A DNA stretch of 64,000 nt from JACVRW01 sp963803245 (lineage in GTDB: Bacteria > Actinomycetota > Thermoleophilia > Solirubrobacterales > Thermoleophilaceae): the NCBI GenBank assembly GCA_963803245.1, contig CAWDLI010000011.1, forward strand, positions 109,906-173,905, written 5' to 3'. A program made the translations under genes and the position numbers. The notes beneath the pieces were generated by a model. That model did no database searches, had not been told where the DNA came from, and saw nothing but the letters and a program-made list of their open reading frames with translations. Positions within the stretch are counted from its first letter, which is position 1; each line of letters opens with the position of its first letter. This document shows, piece by piece, positions 8,243 to 18,143 of the stretch.

Positions 8243-11183
8243 TCATGCGCCCGCCGCGGCGGGCAGCCAGCGCGAGATGGCGGCCACCAGCTCGCCGGTG
8301 TCGACCGGCTTGGGCACGTAGTCGTTGGCGCCGGCATCGATGCAGCGCTGGCTCTCGCCGAGCACGACCTTGCCCGAGATGGCGATGATCGGGAGCGACT
8401 GGAAGCGGTCGATCGCCCGTATGGCGCGGATGGTCGTATAGCCATCCATGCCGGGCATCATGATGTCCATCAGCACGAGGTCGATGTCGGGCGCCCGCTC
8501 GAGCGCCGCCAGGGCCTCCGCCCCGCTCTCGGCGACGGTGACGTCGGCGTTCCCTCGCTCGAGGAGCGCGGTCAGAGCGAAGACATTGCGGAAGTCGTCG
8601 TCTACCACGAGGACCTTCGCCCCCTCGAAGGGGATGGTCTCGAGGCCGTTGTGCGAATACTCGGGAGCCGCGGGCTCAGCCGGCTTCGCGGCCACGAGCT
8701 CACGCGGAGCCTCCGGACCCGCCGCCTTCGGCGGCTGGCTCAACGGCAGATAGACGGTGAACGTGCTGCCCTCGCCCAGCGTGCTGACGAGGGTGATCTC
8801 GCCGCCGAGCAGGCCCGCCAGCTCGCGGCTGATCGACAGTCCGAGGCCGGTGCCGCCGAACTGGCGCGCGGTGGTCCCGTCGCCCTGGACGAAGGCCTCG
8901 AAAACCCGCGCCTGCTCGTCCGCCCCGAGGCCGATCCCGGTGTCGCCGACCGAGATGCCCAGCACGGCCGGCGCCGCGACCAGCGTCTCCGTGTCGGCGC
9001 TCCAACCGCTTTCGACCACCGCCACGCGCACGTGCACCTTGCCGCGCTCGGTGAACTTGAAGGCGTTGGCGAGCAGGTTCTTGAGGATCTGGCGCAGGCG
9101 TTGCGGGTCGGTCACGATGTCCTCGGGCACGGCCGGCTCGAGCTCCACCGAGTAGGCGAGCCCCGCCTCCTGCGCAACCGGCTCGAACTCGCGGCGGAGC
9201 GTGCTGCAGAGCGTCCCCATGGACACGACGGCCATGTCCGGCGTGACGGTCCCGGACTCGGCCTTCGCCAGGTCGAGGATGCTGTTGAGGAGCTCCAGCA
9301 GGTCCTTGCCCGACGCGCGGATCACGCTCGCGTACTCGACCTGCGTGTCGGTCATGGTGTTGTCCGGGTTGTCCTCGAGCTGCTCGGCGAGGATCAGCAG
9401 GCTGTTGAGCGGGGTGCGGAGCTCGTGCGACATGTTCGCGATGAACTCCGACTTGTACCTCGACGAGACGGCCAGCTGGCCGGCCTTCTCCTCGACCAGG
9501 TCCTTGGACTGCGCGACCTCCTGGTTCTTGCGCTCGGCCTCGATGTTCTGCTCGGCGAGGAGCGCGGCCTGCTTTCCCAGGTCCTCGTTGGACTCCCGCA
9601 GCTCCTCCTGCTGTGACCGGAGCTCCTCGGCCTGTGACTGGGACTGCTTCAGCAGGTTCTCGGTGAGCGTGTCCGCCTCGATCGTGTTGAGCACGAGGCC
9701 GATGCCCTCGGGGAGCTGCTCGAGAAAGGCCTGGTGCGTCGGGCTGAAGGGAGAGAAGGAGGCGAACTCGAGCACGGCGCGCACCGAGCCCTCGAAGAGC
9801 ACCGGCAGGACGATGATGTTGAGCGGGGGAGCGGTGCCGAGACCCGAGTTGATCCTCACGTAGTCGCCGGGAACCTCGGTGACGAGGATGCGCTTCTTCT
9901 CCTTGGCGCACTGGCCGACCAGGCCCTCACCGAGCCGGAACTGGGCTGCGAGGCGCTTTCGCTCCTCGAAGCCGTAGCCCGCCTCGAACTGCAGGACGGG
10001 CTCGCCGCCGTCCGGCGGGGCGGTCATCGAGTAGAAGACTCCGTGCTGCGCCGACACGAGCGGAGCGAGCTCGGAGAGGATCATGCTCGACACCTCCGCC
10101 AGGTCGCGCTGGCCCTGGAGCATCCGGGTGAAGCGCTCCCGGTTCGGTCTTCAGCCAGTCCTGCTCGACGTTCTCCCTGGTCGTCTCGCGGAGGTTGCGG
10201 ATCATCTCGTTGAGCGTGTCCTTGAGGATGGCCACCTCTCCGCTCGCCTCGACCCGGACCTGCCGGGTGAGGTCACCCTCCGTCACGGCGGTCGCCACCT
10301 CCGCGATCGCTCGCACCTGGTTGGTGAGGTTCGCCGCCAGCTGGTTGACGTTGTCGGTGAGGTCCTTCCAGACGCCGGCGACCTCCTTCGACTGCGCCTG
10401 GCCGCCGAGCTTGCCCTCCACGCCCACCTCGCGGGCCACTCGCGTGACCTCTCCGGCGAACGCGTTCAGCTGGTCGACCATCGCGTTGACGGTGTTCTTG
10501 AGCTCCAGGAACTCGCCCTTCACGTCGATCGAGATCTTCTTGCTGAGGTCGCCGTTGGCCACGGCCGTCGTGACCTCGGCGATGTTTCGGACCTGTCCGG
10601 TCAGGTTGCCGGCCATCAGGTTGACGTTGTCGGTCAGGTCCTTCCAGACGCCACCGACCTCGATCGTCACAGCCGCGGCCTGGCCCAGCTTGCCCTCGGT
10701 CCCGACCTCGCGCGCGACTCGCGTGAGCTCGGAGACGAACCCGTTGAGCTGGTCGACCATCGCGTTGATGGTGTTCTTCAGGTCGAGCATCTCGCCGCGG
10801 ACGTCCGCCGAGACCTTCTTGCTCAGGTCGCCCCCGGCCACCGCGCCGATCACGCGCTGCATCTCGACGGTCGGGCGCACCAGCGAGTCGATGAGGCTGT
10901 TCACCGATTCGACGCTTCCGGACCAGCTCTGGGTCGAGCCGCGGATCGCCACGCGCTGCGAGAGCTCGCCCTGCTTGCCCACCACGCGGCTGACCCGGGC
11001 CAACTCCGCCTCGAGCGCCTGGTTGGCGATGATCACGTCGTTGAAGCCGTCGGCGACCTTGCCGGGCACGCCCGTCCAGTCGAGGGGCATGCGGACCGTG
11101 AAGTCGCCCTCCCTGACCTGGGCCAGGACACTCAGCAAGACCTTCGCATCGACCGCTTCGGCGGAGGTCGGTGCTTCCGACAA
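8243..11183 (-). CDS. Poly-HAMP hybrid histidine kinase, one frameshift
   Basis: The reconstructed product is about 979 residues. The N terminus has no membrane segment but a chain of HAMP repeats with the recurring phrases GVWKDLTDNVN, AVANGDLSKK and LKNTINAMVDQLN, the style of fungal group III (Nik1/Os1) kinases and their bacterial relatives. A GAF-like domain, a coiled coil, HisKA (SHELRTPLN, His near residue 586), HATPase and a C-terminal receiver (LMDIMMPGMDG) follow. One extra base near 10144 breaks the frame between NVEQDWLKT and RFTRMLQGQRDL; removing it restores a continuous family-typical sequence, so an indel error is likely. The start is TTG at 11183. It heads the operon leading to the cyclic di-GMP synthase. 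Confidence 0.85.
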
Positions 11184-11281
11184 TTGGAGCCTCTCAGGGG
11201 GACGGCGGAGTTCTCGGAACTTCTCTACATCCGTCCTCCACGGTCGTATCGGCAGCCCCGCCGCTTAACGTGAGGCGGCCC

Positions 11282-11410
11282 TCAGACCAGCGAGTGGGCG
11301 AGCTGCAGGGACACCGCGACCCAGATGAGCACGTTCGCGGCGGTCAGCAGCGGAACGAGCAGGGGGAAGCGCGGGCTCTCCAGGTGCCGTCCGGCGATGG
11401 TTTCAGGCAT
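11282..11410 (-). CDS. Small single-pass membrane protein, 42 residues
   Basis: An ATG-started frame at 11410 encodes 42 residues: a polar head (MPETIAGRHLESPRFP), one hydrophobic helix (LLVPLLTAANVLIWVAVSL) and a short tail ending in HSLV. The composition is membrane-like and the frame ends cleanly with TGA. It lies between the acyl-reductase end of the fab operon and the hybrid kinase, on the same strand as both. I do not recognise a family. Small proteins of this kind are easily missed, and conservation in relatives would decide it. Confidence 0.5.
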   Translation of the reverse strand: MPETIAGRHLESPRFPLLVPLLTAANVLIWVAVSLQLAHSLV

Positions 11411-11539
11411 CGGGCACCACGGCCGTGGCCCCCGCCCAGTCCGCGGTCATTGGACAGTTGTTCCCCAGCGGTGGGCGTTCCGCCATCGGTTGCGCCAACT
11501 GCACGGGTTTGGCGCGCCGAGACGCTCAGAAGTGGCGCC

Positions 11540-12700
11540 TCAGACGGGCGTGAGCCGGTCCATCGCCTGCGCGCGGGTGATCCGGCGCCGGCCCCAGCGG
11601 GCTGCCACGGCATGGTCCACCAGCGGCCTGAAGTAGTCCCGCAGCGGTGCGACGCTGATTCCGGCGGGCTCGAGCCGGGAGCGTGCGCGGCGGTCGTCGA
11701 AGCGCACCCCGACGCGGAAGTAGGGGAAGTAGGCGCGGCTGCGCTCGAGCACCGCGCGCTGAGCGGAGCTGCCGTTCTTGCGCACCTCGGGCACCACCTC
11801 GCGCTCGAACGCCTCCGGGTCGAGCAGGCGAAGCGGCCGCTTGAAGTAGGCGGTGGCCAGGTCCACAAGGTCGCCGACCGTGGCCGCGCCCGGGCCGGCG
11901 GTGAGGTGGTAGGTCTCGCCGACGCCGTCCTCGCCCTCGCAGACGGAGAAGATCGCGTCGGCCACGTAGTCGATCGAGACCACGTCGACGGGGGCGGAGC
12001 GCACCGCGGGCACGGCCGGGTAGAGGCCCCGGGCGAACGCCCGCAGCGGTGGATAGAGGACGTTGAACGAGGCGGTCCAGCCGCTGCGGCGGTCGCCCAC
12101 CACGATGCTCGGCCGGAGGATCGTGACCGGCAGGCGCTCGCCCTTCTCGCGCACGAGCTGCTCGGCCTCGAGCTTGGAGCGCTCGTAGGGATTGCGGAAG
12201 TCCTGGCCCACGTCGACGTCGCCCTCGGTGAACGTGCCCTCGTGCGTGCCGGCCACGTACGCCGTGGAGACGTAGGCCAACCGCCGCAGGCCACCCCGCT
12301 CCTGTGCGAGCTCGGCCAGCTCGAGCACGCGGGCGGTGCCGGTCACGTTGATCGCGCGCGACTCCGGGAGCGGGAGCGCGAACGAGACGGAGGCCGCCGC
12401 ATGGATCACGTCGGTGGTCGTCTCCGCCAGCGACGCGGCGGCGGCCGGGCTGAGCCCGAGGTCCGGCGCGGTCAGATCCGCGGCCACGGCCTCCACCCGC
12501 CCCGCGTAGCGGCGCGCCCGCCTTCCGAAGAGCTCTTGGAGCACGCCGTCGATCCGCGCCGCCGCCTCCTCGTCGCTCTCGGCCCGGACCAGCGCCGACA
12601 CGCGGCGCTCGGTGCGCTCGAGGTAGCGCGCCAGCACCTCCATGCCCACGAAGCCGGTGGCCCCGGTGAGGAGCAGCCTGCCTTCCTTGGGCGCGTTCAC
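11540..12700 (-). CDS. NAD-binding domain 4 acyl/thioester reductase-like protein
   Basis: A 386-residue extended SDR of the NAD_binding_4 group, which includes fatty acyl-CoA reductases and the terminal reductase domains of carboxylic acid reductases and peptide synthetases. The start has LLLTGATGFVG; AAASVSF, YVSTAYVAG and the catalytic YERSK (Tyr/Lys) follow, then SIVVGDRRSG. These enzymes reduce an acyl thioester to an aldehyde with NAD(P)H. The start is GTG at 12700, chosen because it overlaps the stop of fabI as GTGA. Being the last gene of the fatty acid operon suggests it draws acyl-ACP or acyl-CoA from that pathway; the true substrate is unproven. Confidence 0.8.
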   Translation of the reverse strand: MNAPKEGRLLLTGATGFVGMEVLARYLERTERRVSALVRAESDEEAAARIDGVLQELFGRRARRYAGRVEAVAADLTAPDLGLSPAAAASLAETTTDVIHAAASVSFALPLPESRAINVTGTARVLELAELAQERGGLRRLAYVSTAYVAGTHEGTFTEGDVDVGQDFRNPYERSKLEAEQLVREKGERLPVTILRPSIVVGDRRSGWTASFNVLYPPLRAFARGLYPAVPAVRSAPVDVVSIDYVADAIFSVCEGEDGVGETYHLTAGPGAATVGDLVDLATAYFKRPLRLLDPEAFEREVVPEVRKNGSSAQRAVLERSRAYFPYFRVGVRFDDRRARSRLEPAGISVAPLRDYFRPLVDHAVAARWGRRRITRAQAMDRLTPV

Positions 12701-13512
12701 GCCGGACTCCCCTCGAGCTCGCGCGAACCGGCTCCGAGCGGAGCTCCCATGGCGTGGAAGCCGCCGTCCACGTGGAGGATCTCGCCCGTGATCGCGCGCG
12801 CGAGGTCGGACAGCAGGAAGCAGACCGCGTCGGCCACCGGCCCGGGGTCCGCCGCGTCCCAGCCGAGCGGGGCCTGTTCCGGCCACGCGCCCGCCAGTCC
12901 TTCGAAGCCGTCGATGCCGCTGGCGGCAAGGGTCCGGAGCGGACCCGCCGAGACGAGGTTCACGCGCACGCCGCTCGCGCCCAGGTCGCGCGCCAGATAG
13001 CGACCGGTGGCCTCGAGGGCGGCCTTCGCCACTCCCATCCAGTCGTAGGCCGGCCAGGCCACCGAGGCGTCGAAGTCCATCGCAACGATCGAGCCGCCCG
13101 CGTGACCGTCCTCGAACAGCGGAAGCAGGCTCGCGGCCAGCGCCTTCAGCGAATACGCGCTCGTCGTGAACGCCGCTCCGGCGCTCTCCGTCGGGGTGGC
13201 GAGAAAGTCGCCGCCGAGCGCGTCTGCGGGCGCGAAGGCGATCGCGTGGAGGGCGCCGTCCAGGCCGCCCCAGCGCTCGCGCAGCGCTGCCGCGAGCTCC
13301 TCGTAGTCCTCGGGACGATCGGCGTCCAGCTCGAGCACGTCGGGCGTGCGCGGAAGCCTCGCCGCAGCGCGCTCCGTCATGCTCCGGGAGCGGCCGAAGC
13401 CCGTGAGGATGACCTCCGCGCCGGCACGCTGGGCGCTCTCGGCCACGTGGTACGCGATCGAGTCGCGGGTCACGACACCGGTCACGAGGAGGCGCTTGCC
13501 GGCGAGGATCAT
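12697..13512 (-). CDS. fabI: Enoyl-ACP reductase, FabI/InhA-like
   Basis: A 271-residue NADH-dependent reductase that removes the trans-2 double bond in the last step of each fatty acid elongation round. The N terminus (AGKRLLVTGVV then SIAYHVAESA and ILTGFGRSRSM) is close to mycobacterial InhA. The catalytic pair is in YDWMGVAK (Tyr-x6-Lys), MDFD and SAGPLRTLAASGI match the InhA substrate-loop region, and HVDGGFHAMG closes the fold. The start is ATG at 13512, overlapping the stop of the carboxyltransferase gene (ATGA). The 3' end overlaps the acyl reductase by GTGA. Position and motifs make the assignment firm; the chain-length preference is unknown. Confidence 0.92.
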   Translation of the reverse strand: MILAGKRLLVTGVVTRDSIAYHVAESAQRAGAEVILTGFGRSRSMTERAAARLPRTPDVLELDADRPEDYEELAAALRERWGGLDGALHAIAFAPADALGGDFLATPTESAGAAFTTSAYSLKALAASLLPLFEDGHAGGSIVAMDFDASVAWPAYDWMGVAKAALEATGRYLARDLGASGVRVNLVSAGPLRTLAASGIDGFEGLAGAWPEQAPLGWDAADPGPVADAVCFLLSDLARAITGEILHVDGGFHAMGAPLGAGSRELEGSPA

Positions 13513-14925
13513 CGGAGCGTCCCCAATGCCCAGGCGAGCCGCTCGCGCGTCTCCGAGGGGGCGATCAGCTCGTCCACGAAGCCGTCGCGCGCCGCCACCT
13601 GCGGGCGAAGGTGCGTGTCCGCGTAGTCGTCCGCCAGCCGCCTTCGCGAGCCCTCGGGGTCCTCCGCTCCGGCCAGCTCGCGGCGGTGGATGATGCCCAC
13701 GGCCGGCCGCGCGCCCATCACCCCGATCTCCGAGCTGGGGCCAGGCGAACACGAAGTCCGCACCGAGGTCCTTGGAGTTCATGGTGATGAACGCACCTCC
13801 GTATGCCTTTCGCAGGACGACTGTCAGCTTTGGTACCCGGGCCTCCGCGAATGCGTGCACGAGCGATGCCCCGTGCCGGATGACCGCGGCGCCCTCCTGG
13901 CGGGTGCCGGGCATGTACCCCGGCGTGTCCACCAGCACCACGAGCGGGATCCCGAACGCGTCGCACTTCTTCACGAAGGCGGCGCCCTTCTCCGAGGATG
14001 CCGCGTCGAGCACGCCGCCGAGGTAGCGCGGCTGGTTGGCGATCAGGGCCACGGAGCGGCCGTCGAGGCGCCCGAAGCCGGTCACGATGTTGCGCGCCCA
14101 GCCGGGGCTGACCTCGAAGAGCGCCCCGTCGTCGAGCACGCAGCGAGCCACGTCGCGCACGTCGTAGACGGCGCGTGCCTCGGTGGGCACGATGGCGCCG
14201 GGATTGCGCTCCCCGTGCGGGCCGCGCGCCGGCCGCCCGGCGGGAGCGCGACCCGCACGCTCGGGGAGGTACGAGAGAAGCTCGCGCGTGAGCAGGGCGG
14301 CCTCGGCGTCGGTCTCGGCCACCAGGTTGCAGACGCCGTTGCGCTGGTGCACCCGGGTGCCCCCCAGCTCCTCGGCGGACACGACCTCGCCGAGCGCGTC
14401 GCGCACCACCGCCGGCCCCGTCAGGAACATGCTCGCCGCGCGGGTCATCACGACGAAGTCGGTCAGCGCCGGCGAATAGGCGCCGCCGCCTGCCGAGAGC
14501 CCTGTCACGACGGAGATCTGCGGAACACGGCCCGACAGCGCCACGGTCTCGCGGAAGATCCGGGCGTAGCCGCCGAGCGCCGCCATGCCCTCCTGCATGC
14601 GGGCGCCGCCCGATTCCACGAAGCCCACGACCGGCACCTGCGCGCGGCCGGCCAGGCGGATCACGCGGACGATCGTGTCGGCGTGGGCCTCGCCCAGGGA
14701 GCCGCCCACGTAGCCGGCGTCCTGGGCGTAGCAGAACACCGGCCGGCCCTCGACGCGGCCGGCGCCGCCGACCACGCCGTCGCCGGCACGCGTCTTCTCG
14801 CCCATGTGGCGCGATGCCACCTCGGAGCGGATGACCTCGAGCGAGCCCGGATCGCAGAGCACCTCGAGGCGCTCGAGCGGCGTCAGCTTCTCCTCGACTG
14901 GGGGTGGGGCGAGGGCGATGCTCAT
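13509..14925 (-). CDS. Acyl-CoA carboxylase carboxyltransferase subunit, one frameshift
   Basis: The reconstructed product is about 471 residues and belongs to the AccD/PccB carboxyltransferase family, which transfers carboxyl from biotin to acetyl- or propionyl-CoA. Both crotonase-like halves are visible: VGFVESGGARMQEG and TGLSAGGGAYSPAL with FLTGPAVV in the first, PLVVLVDTPGYMPG and LRKAYGGAFITM with GARPAVGIIHRREL in the second. One extra base in the run at 13737-13740 breaks FAWP-SSEIGVMGA; removing it joins the two frames perfectly. The start is ATG at 14925, overlapping the fabF stop (ATGA). In this operon it most likely supplies malonyl-CoA. The length is shorter than the 510-540 typical of PccB. 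Confidence 0.88.
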
Positions 14926-16133
14926 GAGGCCCCCGCGAGGCAGAGCACCGCGTTGTGCCCGCCGAAGCCGAACGAGTTCGAGATCCCGACCGCGGGGCGA
15001 TCGCCGTTGCCCTCAGGGCGCAGCGGCCGCGGGCCGTCGGGCACGTAGTCGAGATCCAGGTCCTCGTCGACCTCGCCGTAGCCGAGCGTCGGGGGCGCCA
15101 CACGCTCGTTCAGGGCGAGCACCGTGGCCACCGCCTCCACCGCCCCGGCGGCGCCCAGCAGGTGGCCGATCGCCGACTTCGTGGACGACACCGGCACGCT
15201 GCCGGCGCTGTCGCCCAGGGCGGCCTTGAGGGCCATGGTCTCGGCGCGGTCGTTCAGGGGAGTCGAGGTGCCGTGCGCGTTCACGTAGTCGACCCGCTCC
15301 GGCGGCACGCCGGCATCGGCGAGCGCCCGCTCGATGGCGCGTGCCGCTCCACGTCCGTCGGGCTCGGGGGCGGTCAGGTGATGCGCGTCCGCGGTGGCGG
15401 CGTAGCCGAGCAGCTCGCCGACGATCTCGGCGCCGCGTTCCTCCGCGGTCTCGAGCGCCTCGAGCACGAGCACACCGGCGCCCTCGCCCATCACGAAGCC
15501 GTCGCGGCGCGCGTCGAAGGGGCGCGAGATCCCGCTGGTAGAGGTCGCGTCCATCGCGGCGAAGGCCGCGCTCGCGAGTGACGTGAGGGCGGCCTCGGAG
15601 CCGCCGACGATCGCGGCGTCCGCGTCGCCCGCCTGGATCATGCGCATCCCGGCGCCGATGGAGTGGGCGCCCGCGGCGCAGGCCGAGACCACGCCGTACA
15701 CCGGCCCCTGGAGCCCGTGGCGCATGGCGAGCGCGGCTGAGCCGGCGTTGGCCATCATCAGCGGCACGGTCAGCGGAGACACACGGCCGGGCCCGCTGTC
15801 GCGGAGCACGTCGTGGGCATCCTCGATCGTCCCCAGGCCGCCGATGCCCGTTCCGATCACGCAACCGACGAGGTCGGGCTCGTACGGCGGGCCGTCGTCC
15901 CAGCCGGCGTGCTCGAGCGCCTCCTGAGAGGCCGCCACCGACAGCTGGGTGAAGCGGTCGGTGCGGCGCGCCTCCTTGGTCGACATGAACTCGACCGGGT
16001 CGAACTCGCCGGCGCGGCCGAGGCCGTCCTCGATGCCCGACTCGCCGTCGCTCCAGCCCTCGTGGAGGCGCCGCGCGCCGACGCCCAGAGGCGTGACGGC
16101 GCCGACGCCGGTTATCGCGACGCGCCGGCTCAT
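14922..16133 (-). CDS. fabF: Beta-ketoacyl-ACP synthase II
   Basis: A 403-residue elongating condensing enzyme of type II fatty acid synthesis, joining malonyl-ACP to the growing acyl chain. The catalytic Cys is in VSACAAGAHSIG, the two active-site His residues are in NAHGTSTPLND and SAIGHLLGAAGAVEA, and the final GFGGHNA loop is present. The start MSRRVAITGVGAVTPLG is canonical. ATG at 16133 overlaps the acpP stop and its own stop overlaps the carboxyltransferase start, placing it firmly within the operon. Confidence 0.95.
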   Translation of the reverse strand: MSRRVAITGVGAVTPLGVGARRLHEGWSDGESGIEDGLGRAGEFDPVEFMSTKEARRTDRFTQLSVAASQEALEHAGWDDGPPYEPDLVGCVIGTGIGGLGTIEDAHDVLRDSGPGRVSPLTVPLMMANAGSAALAMRHGLQGPVYGVVSACAAGAHSIGAGMRMIQAGDADAAIVGGSEAALTSLASAAFAAMDATSTSGISRPFDARRDGFVMGEGAGVLVLEALETAEERGAEIVGELLGYAATADAHHLTAPEPDGRGAARAIERALADAGVPPERVDYVNAHGTSTPLNDRAETMALKAALGDSAGSVPVSSTKSAIGHLLGAAGAVEAVATVLALNERVAPPTLGYGEVDEDLDLDYVPDGPRPLRPEGNGDRPAVGISNSFGFGGHNAVLCLAGAS

Positions 16134-16378
16134 GACGCGCGCGCGGACACGAGCTCGACGGCATCGCCGACGGTCTTCAGGCCCTCGACGTCCGACGACT
16201 CGATCTTCACGCCGAACTCGTCCTCTGCGATCTGCGCGAGCTCGGCCAGGTCGAGCGAGTCCACGTCGAGGTCCTCGAAGCGCGCTTCGAGCTTCACGTC
16301 CTCGGGCTCGGGCCCGAAGGAGACGATCGCCTCGATGATGCGGTCCTGGACCTTCTGGGGTGTGACTGCTGTCGACAT
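16130..16378 (-). CDS. acpP: Acyl carrier protein
   Basis: An 82-residue acidic four-helix carrier protein. The phosphopantetheine attachment site is Ser41 in DLDVDSLDLAEL, and the C-terminal helix has the usual DEFGVKI sequence. The ATG at 16378 has an AGGAGGAAGAG Shine-Dalgarno, the strongest in the operon. It is also one of the few operon genes not started by a stop-start overlap (38-base gap after fabG), which fits the need for much more carrier protein than enzyme. It follows fabG and precedes fabF. Confidence 0.95.
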   Translation of the reverse strand: MSTAVTPQKVQDRIIEAIVSFGPEPEDVKLEARFEDLDVDSLDLAELAQIAEDEFGVKIESSDVEGLKTVGDAVELVSARAS

Positions 16379-16416
16379 CTCTTCCTCCTGTGTCTCTCGT
16401 GGTCGGTTCGCAGTTG

Positions 16417-17145
16417 TCAGGCGGTCAGGCCGCCGTCGACGGTCAGCGTCGTGCCGGTCACGTAGCCGGCCTCGGGTGAGGCCAGGAAGCGCACGCATGC
16501 GGCCACGTCCTCGGGAGTGCCGGCGCGTCTCGCGGGCACCGCGGCGAGCAGGTCGCCGCCCACGCCCTCCGTCATCTCGGTCTCGATGAAGCCGGGTGCC
16601 ACGGCGTTGACGGTCACGCCGCGCCGCGCGACCTCGGCCGCGAGCGTGCCGGTGAGCCCGATCAGCCCCGCCTTCGAGGCCGCGTAGTTGGCCTGGCCGG
16701 GGTTGGCACGCCGGCCGACCACGGAGGCGATGTTGATCACGCGGCCGAACCGCTCCTTGATCATCGGGCGCAGCGCCCGGCGGGTGAGCCGGAACGCGCC
16801 GCTGAGATTTGTCTCGAGCACCCGCGACCAGGCCTCGTCGTCGATCTGGAGGGCGACGGCGTCGTCGCGCACGCCGGCGTTGTTCACGAGGACCAGCACC
16901 GGCCCGAACCTCTCCTCCAGCTCGGTGAGCAGCCGCTCGGCGGTGGCGGGGTCGCTCACGTCGCCGGCCAGCGGAGCGGCGAAGCCGCCCTCGGCCTCGA
17001 TCTCGCGGGCCACGCGCGCGGCGCCCTGCTCGTCGGAGCGGTAGTTGATGCCGACCCGCCAGCCGTCGGCCGCCAGCGCGCGGGCCACCGCCGCGCCGAT
17101 GCCCCGTGAGGCACCCGTGACGAGTGCTGAGCCGTTCGGCGTCAT
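16417..17145 (-). CDS. fabG: 3-oxoacyl-ACP reductase
   Basis: A 242-residue NADPH-dependent SDR that reduces 3-oxoacyl-ACP. TGASRGIG is near residue 11, NNAGVRDD near 90, and the catalytic Ser with YAASK near 140-155; the ending TGTTLTVDGGLTA is typical of FabG. The start ATG at 17145 is preferred over one 12 bases upstream because it overlaps the fabH stop as ATGA and aligns with the family start. Operon context separates it from the other SDR proteins in this window. Confidence 0.93.
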   Translation of the reverse strand: MTPNGSALVTGASRGIGAAVARALAADGWRVGINYRSDEQGAARVAREIEAEGGFAAPLAGDVSDPATAERLLTELEERFGPVLVLVNNAGVRDDAVALQIDDEAWSRVLETNLSGAFRLTRRALRPMIKERFGRVINIASVVGRRANPGQANYAASKAGLIGLTGTLAAEVARRGVTVNAVAPGFIETEMTEGVGGDLLAAVPARRAGTPEDVAACVRFLASPEAGYVTGTTLTVDGGLTA

Positions 17146-18143
17146 GACGCACCCCACTCGACGGTGGTGGCGCCCCAGGTGAACCCCGCGCCCACGGCCG
17201 CCAGCAGCACGCGCCGGCCGGCCACGAGCCTGCCCTCGGCCTCCGCGCGGCGAAGAGCCAGGGGAATCGAGGCGGCCGAGGTGTTGGCCAACCCCTCGAT
17301 GCAGTCCACCACGCGCTCGGCGGGCAGCTCGAGGCGCTCCGCCACGGCGCGCATGATCCTGCCGTTCGCCTGGTGGTAGACGAACAGGTCGATGTCGTCC
17401 AGGGTGACCTCGGCGGCCTCGACCGCCTCGCGGGTCACCTCGACGAGCCGCGACACGGCCATCCGGAAGGTCTCGTGGCCCTCCATGTGAACGAGGCCGG
17501 AGGCACGGCGCACGTGGATCAGGTCGGCCGCGGAGCCGTCCGCGCCGAGCGCCACTGGACCGATGCGGCCCGGGCCGTTCGTGGGACTGACCACCACCGC
17601 GCCGGCGCCGTCGCCGAACAGCGCCGCGGTGCGGCGGTCGTCCGGGTCGACGAAGCGCGACATCAGATCGGCGCCGATCACCAGCACGTGGCGCGCCCTG
17701 CCGGCCTCCACCTGGCCGGCGGCCAGCGCCAGGCCGGCGAGGAACCCGCTGCAGGCCGCGCCCACGTCGAACGCTCCGGCTCGGGACGCGCCGAGCGCGC
17801 GGGCCACGAGCGGGGCGGCGTTGGGCAGGAGATCGTCCTGGCTCATCGTCGCCACGACCACGAGGTCGAGCTCGGCCGGGTCGAGACCGGCGCCGCGGAG
17901 GGCTTCGTCGCCCGCGGCCGCGGCCAGGTCGGTGAAGCGCTCACCGGCCGCGGCCACGCGCCGCTCGCGGATGCCGGTGCGACTGAAGATCCAGTCCTCG
18001 GTCACGCCGAGCCGCTCGGCGATCGCGCCGTTGCCCACGACGGTCTTCGGAAGGCTCGTGCCCACGGACGCGATGCCGGCCGTGGCCGTCGGCCTGACCG
18101 GCTCTTCGAGGAAGGGTGCTTGGAGGAGGGCGAGCTCAGGCAC
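17142..18143 (-). CDS. fabH: Beta-ketoacyl-ACP synthase III
   Basis: A 333-residue initiating condensing enzyme that joins an acyl-CoA starter to malonyl-ACP. The catalytic triad is complete: Cys in VGAACSGFLAGL, His in FVYHQANGRIM and Asn in GLANTSAAS. The WIFSRTGIRERR motif near the N terminus is characteristic. About 20 extra residues precede the family start at GIASVGTSLPKT; the GTG at 18143 overlaps the fabD stop by 8 bases, which argues the extension is real. Starter preference (straight or branched) cannot be judged from motifs alone. Confidence 0.93.
   Translation of the reverse strand: MPELALLQAPFLEEPVRPTATAGIASVGTSLPKTVVGNGAIAERLGVTEDWIFSRTGIRERRVAAAGERFTDLAAAAGDEALRGAGLDPAELDLVVVATMSQDDLLPNAAPLVARALGASRAGAFDVGAACSGFLAGLALAAGQVEAGRARHVLVIGADLMSRFVDPDDRRTAALFGDGAGAVVVSPTNGPGRIGPVALGADGSAADLIHVRRASGLVHMEGHETFRMAVSRLVEVTREAVEAAEVTLDDIDLFVYHQANGRIMRAVAERLELPAERVVDCIEGLANTSAASIPLALRRAEAEGRLVAGRRVLLAAVGAGFTWGATTVEWGAS

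Noticed and set aside
6380..9616. A 1078-residue open frame antisense to the signalling operon
   Set aside because: No domain is visible. The minus strand encodes the GGDEF, receiver and kinase genes with conserved catalytic motifs, so this is a codon-bias artefact.
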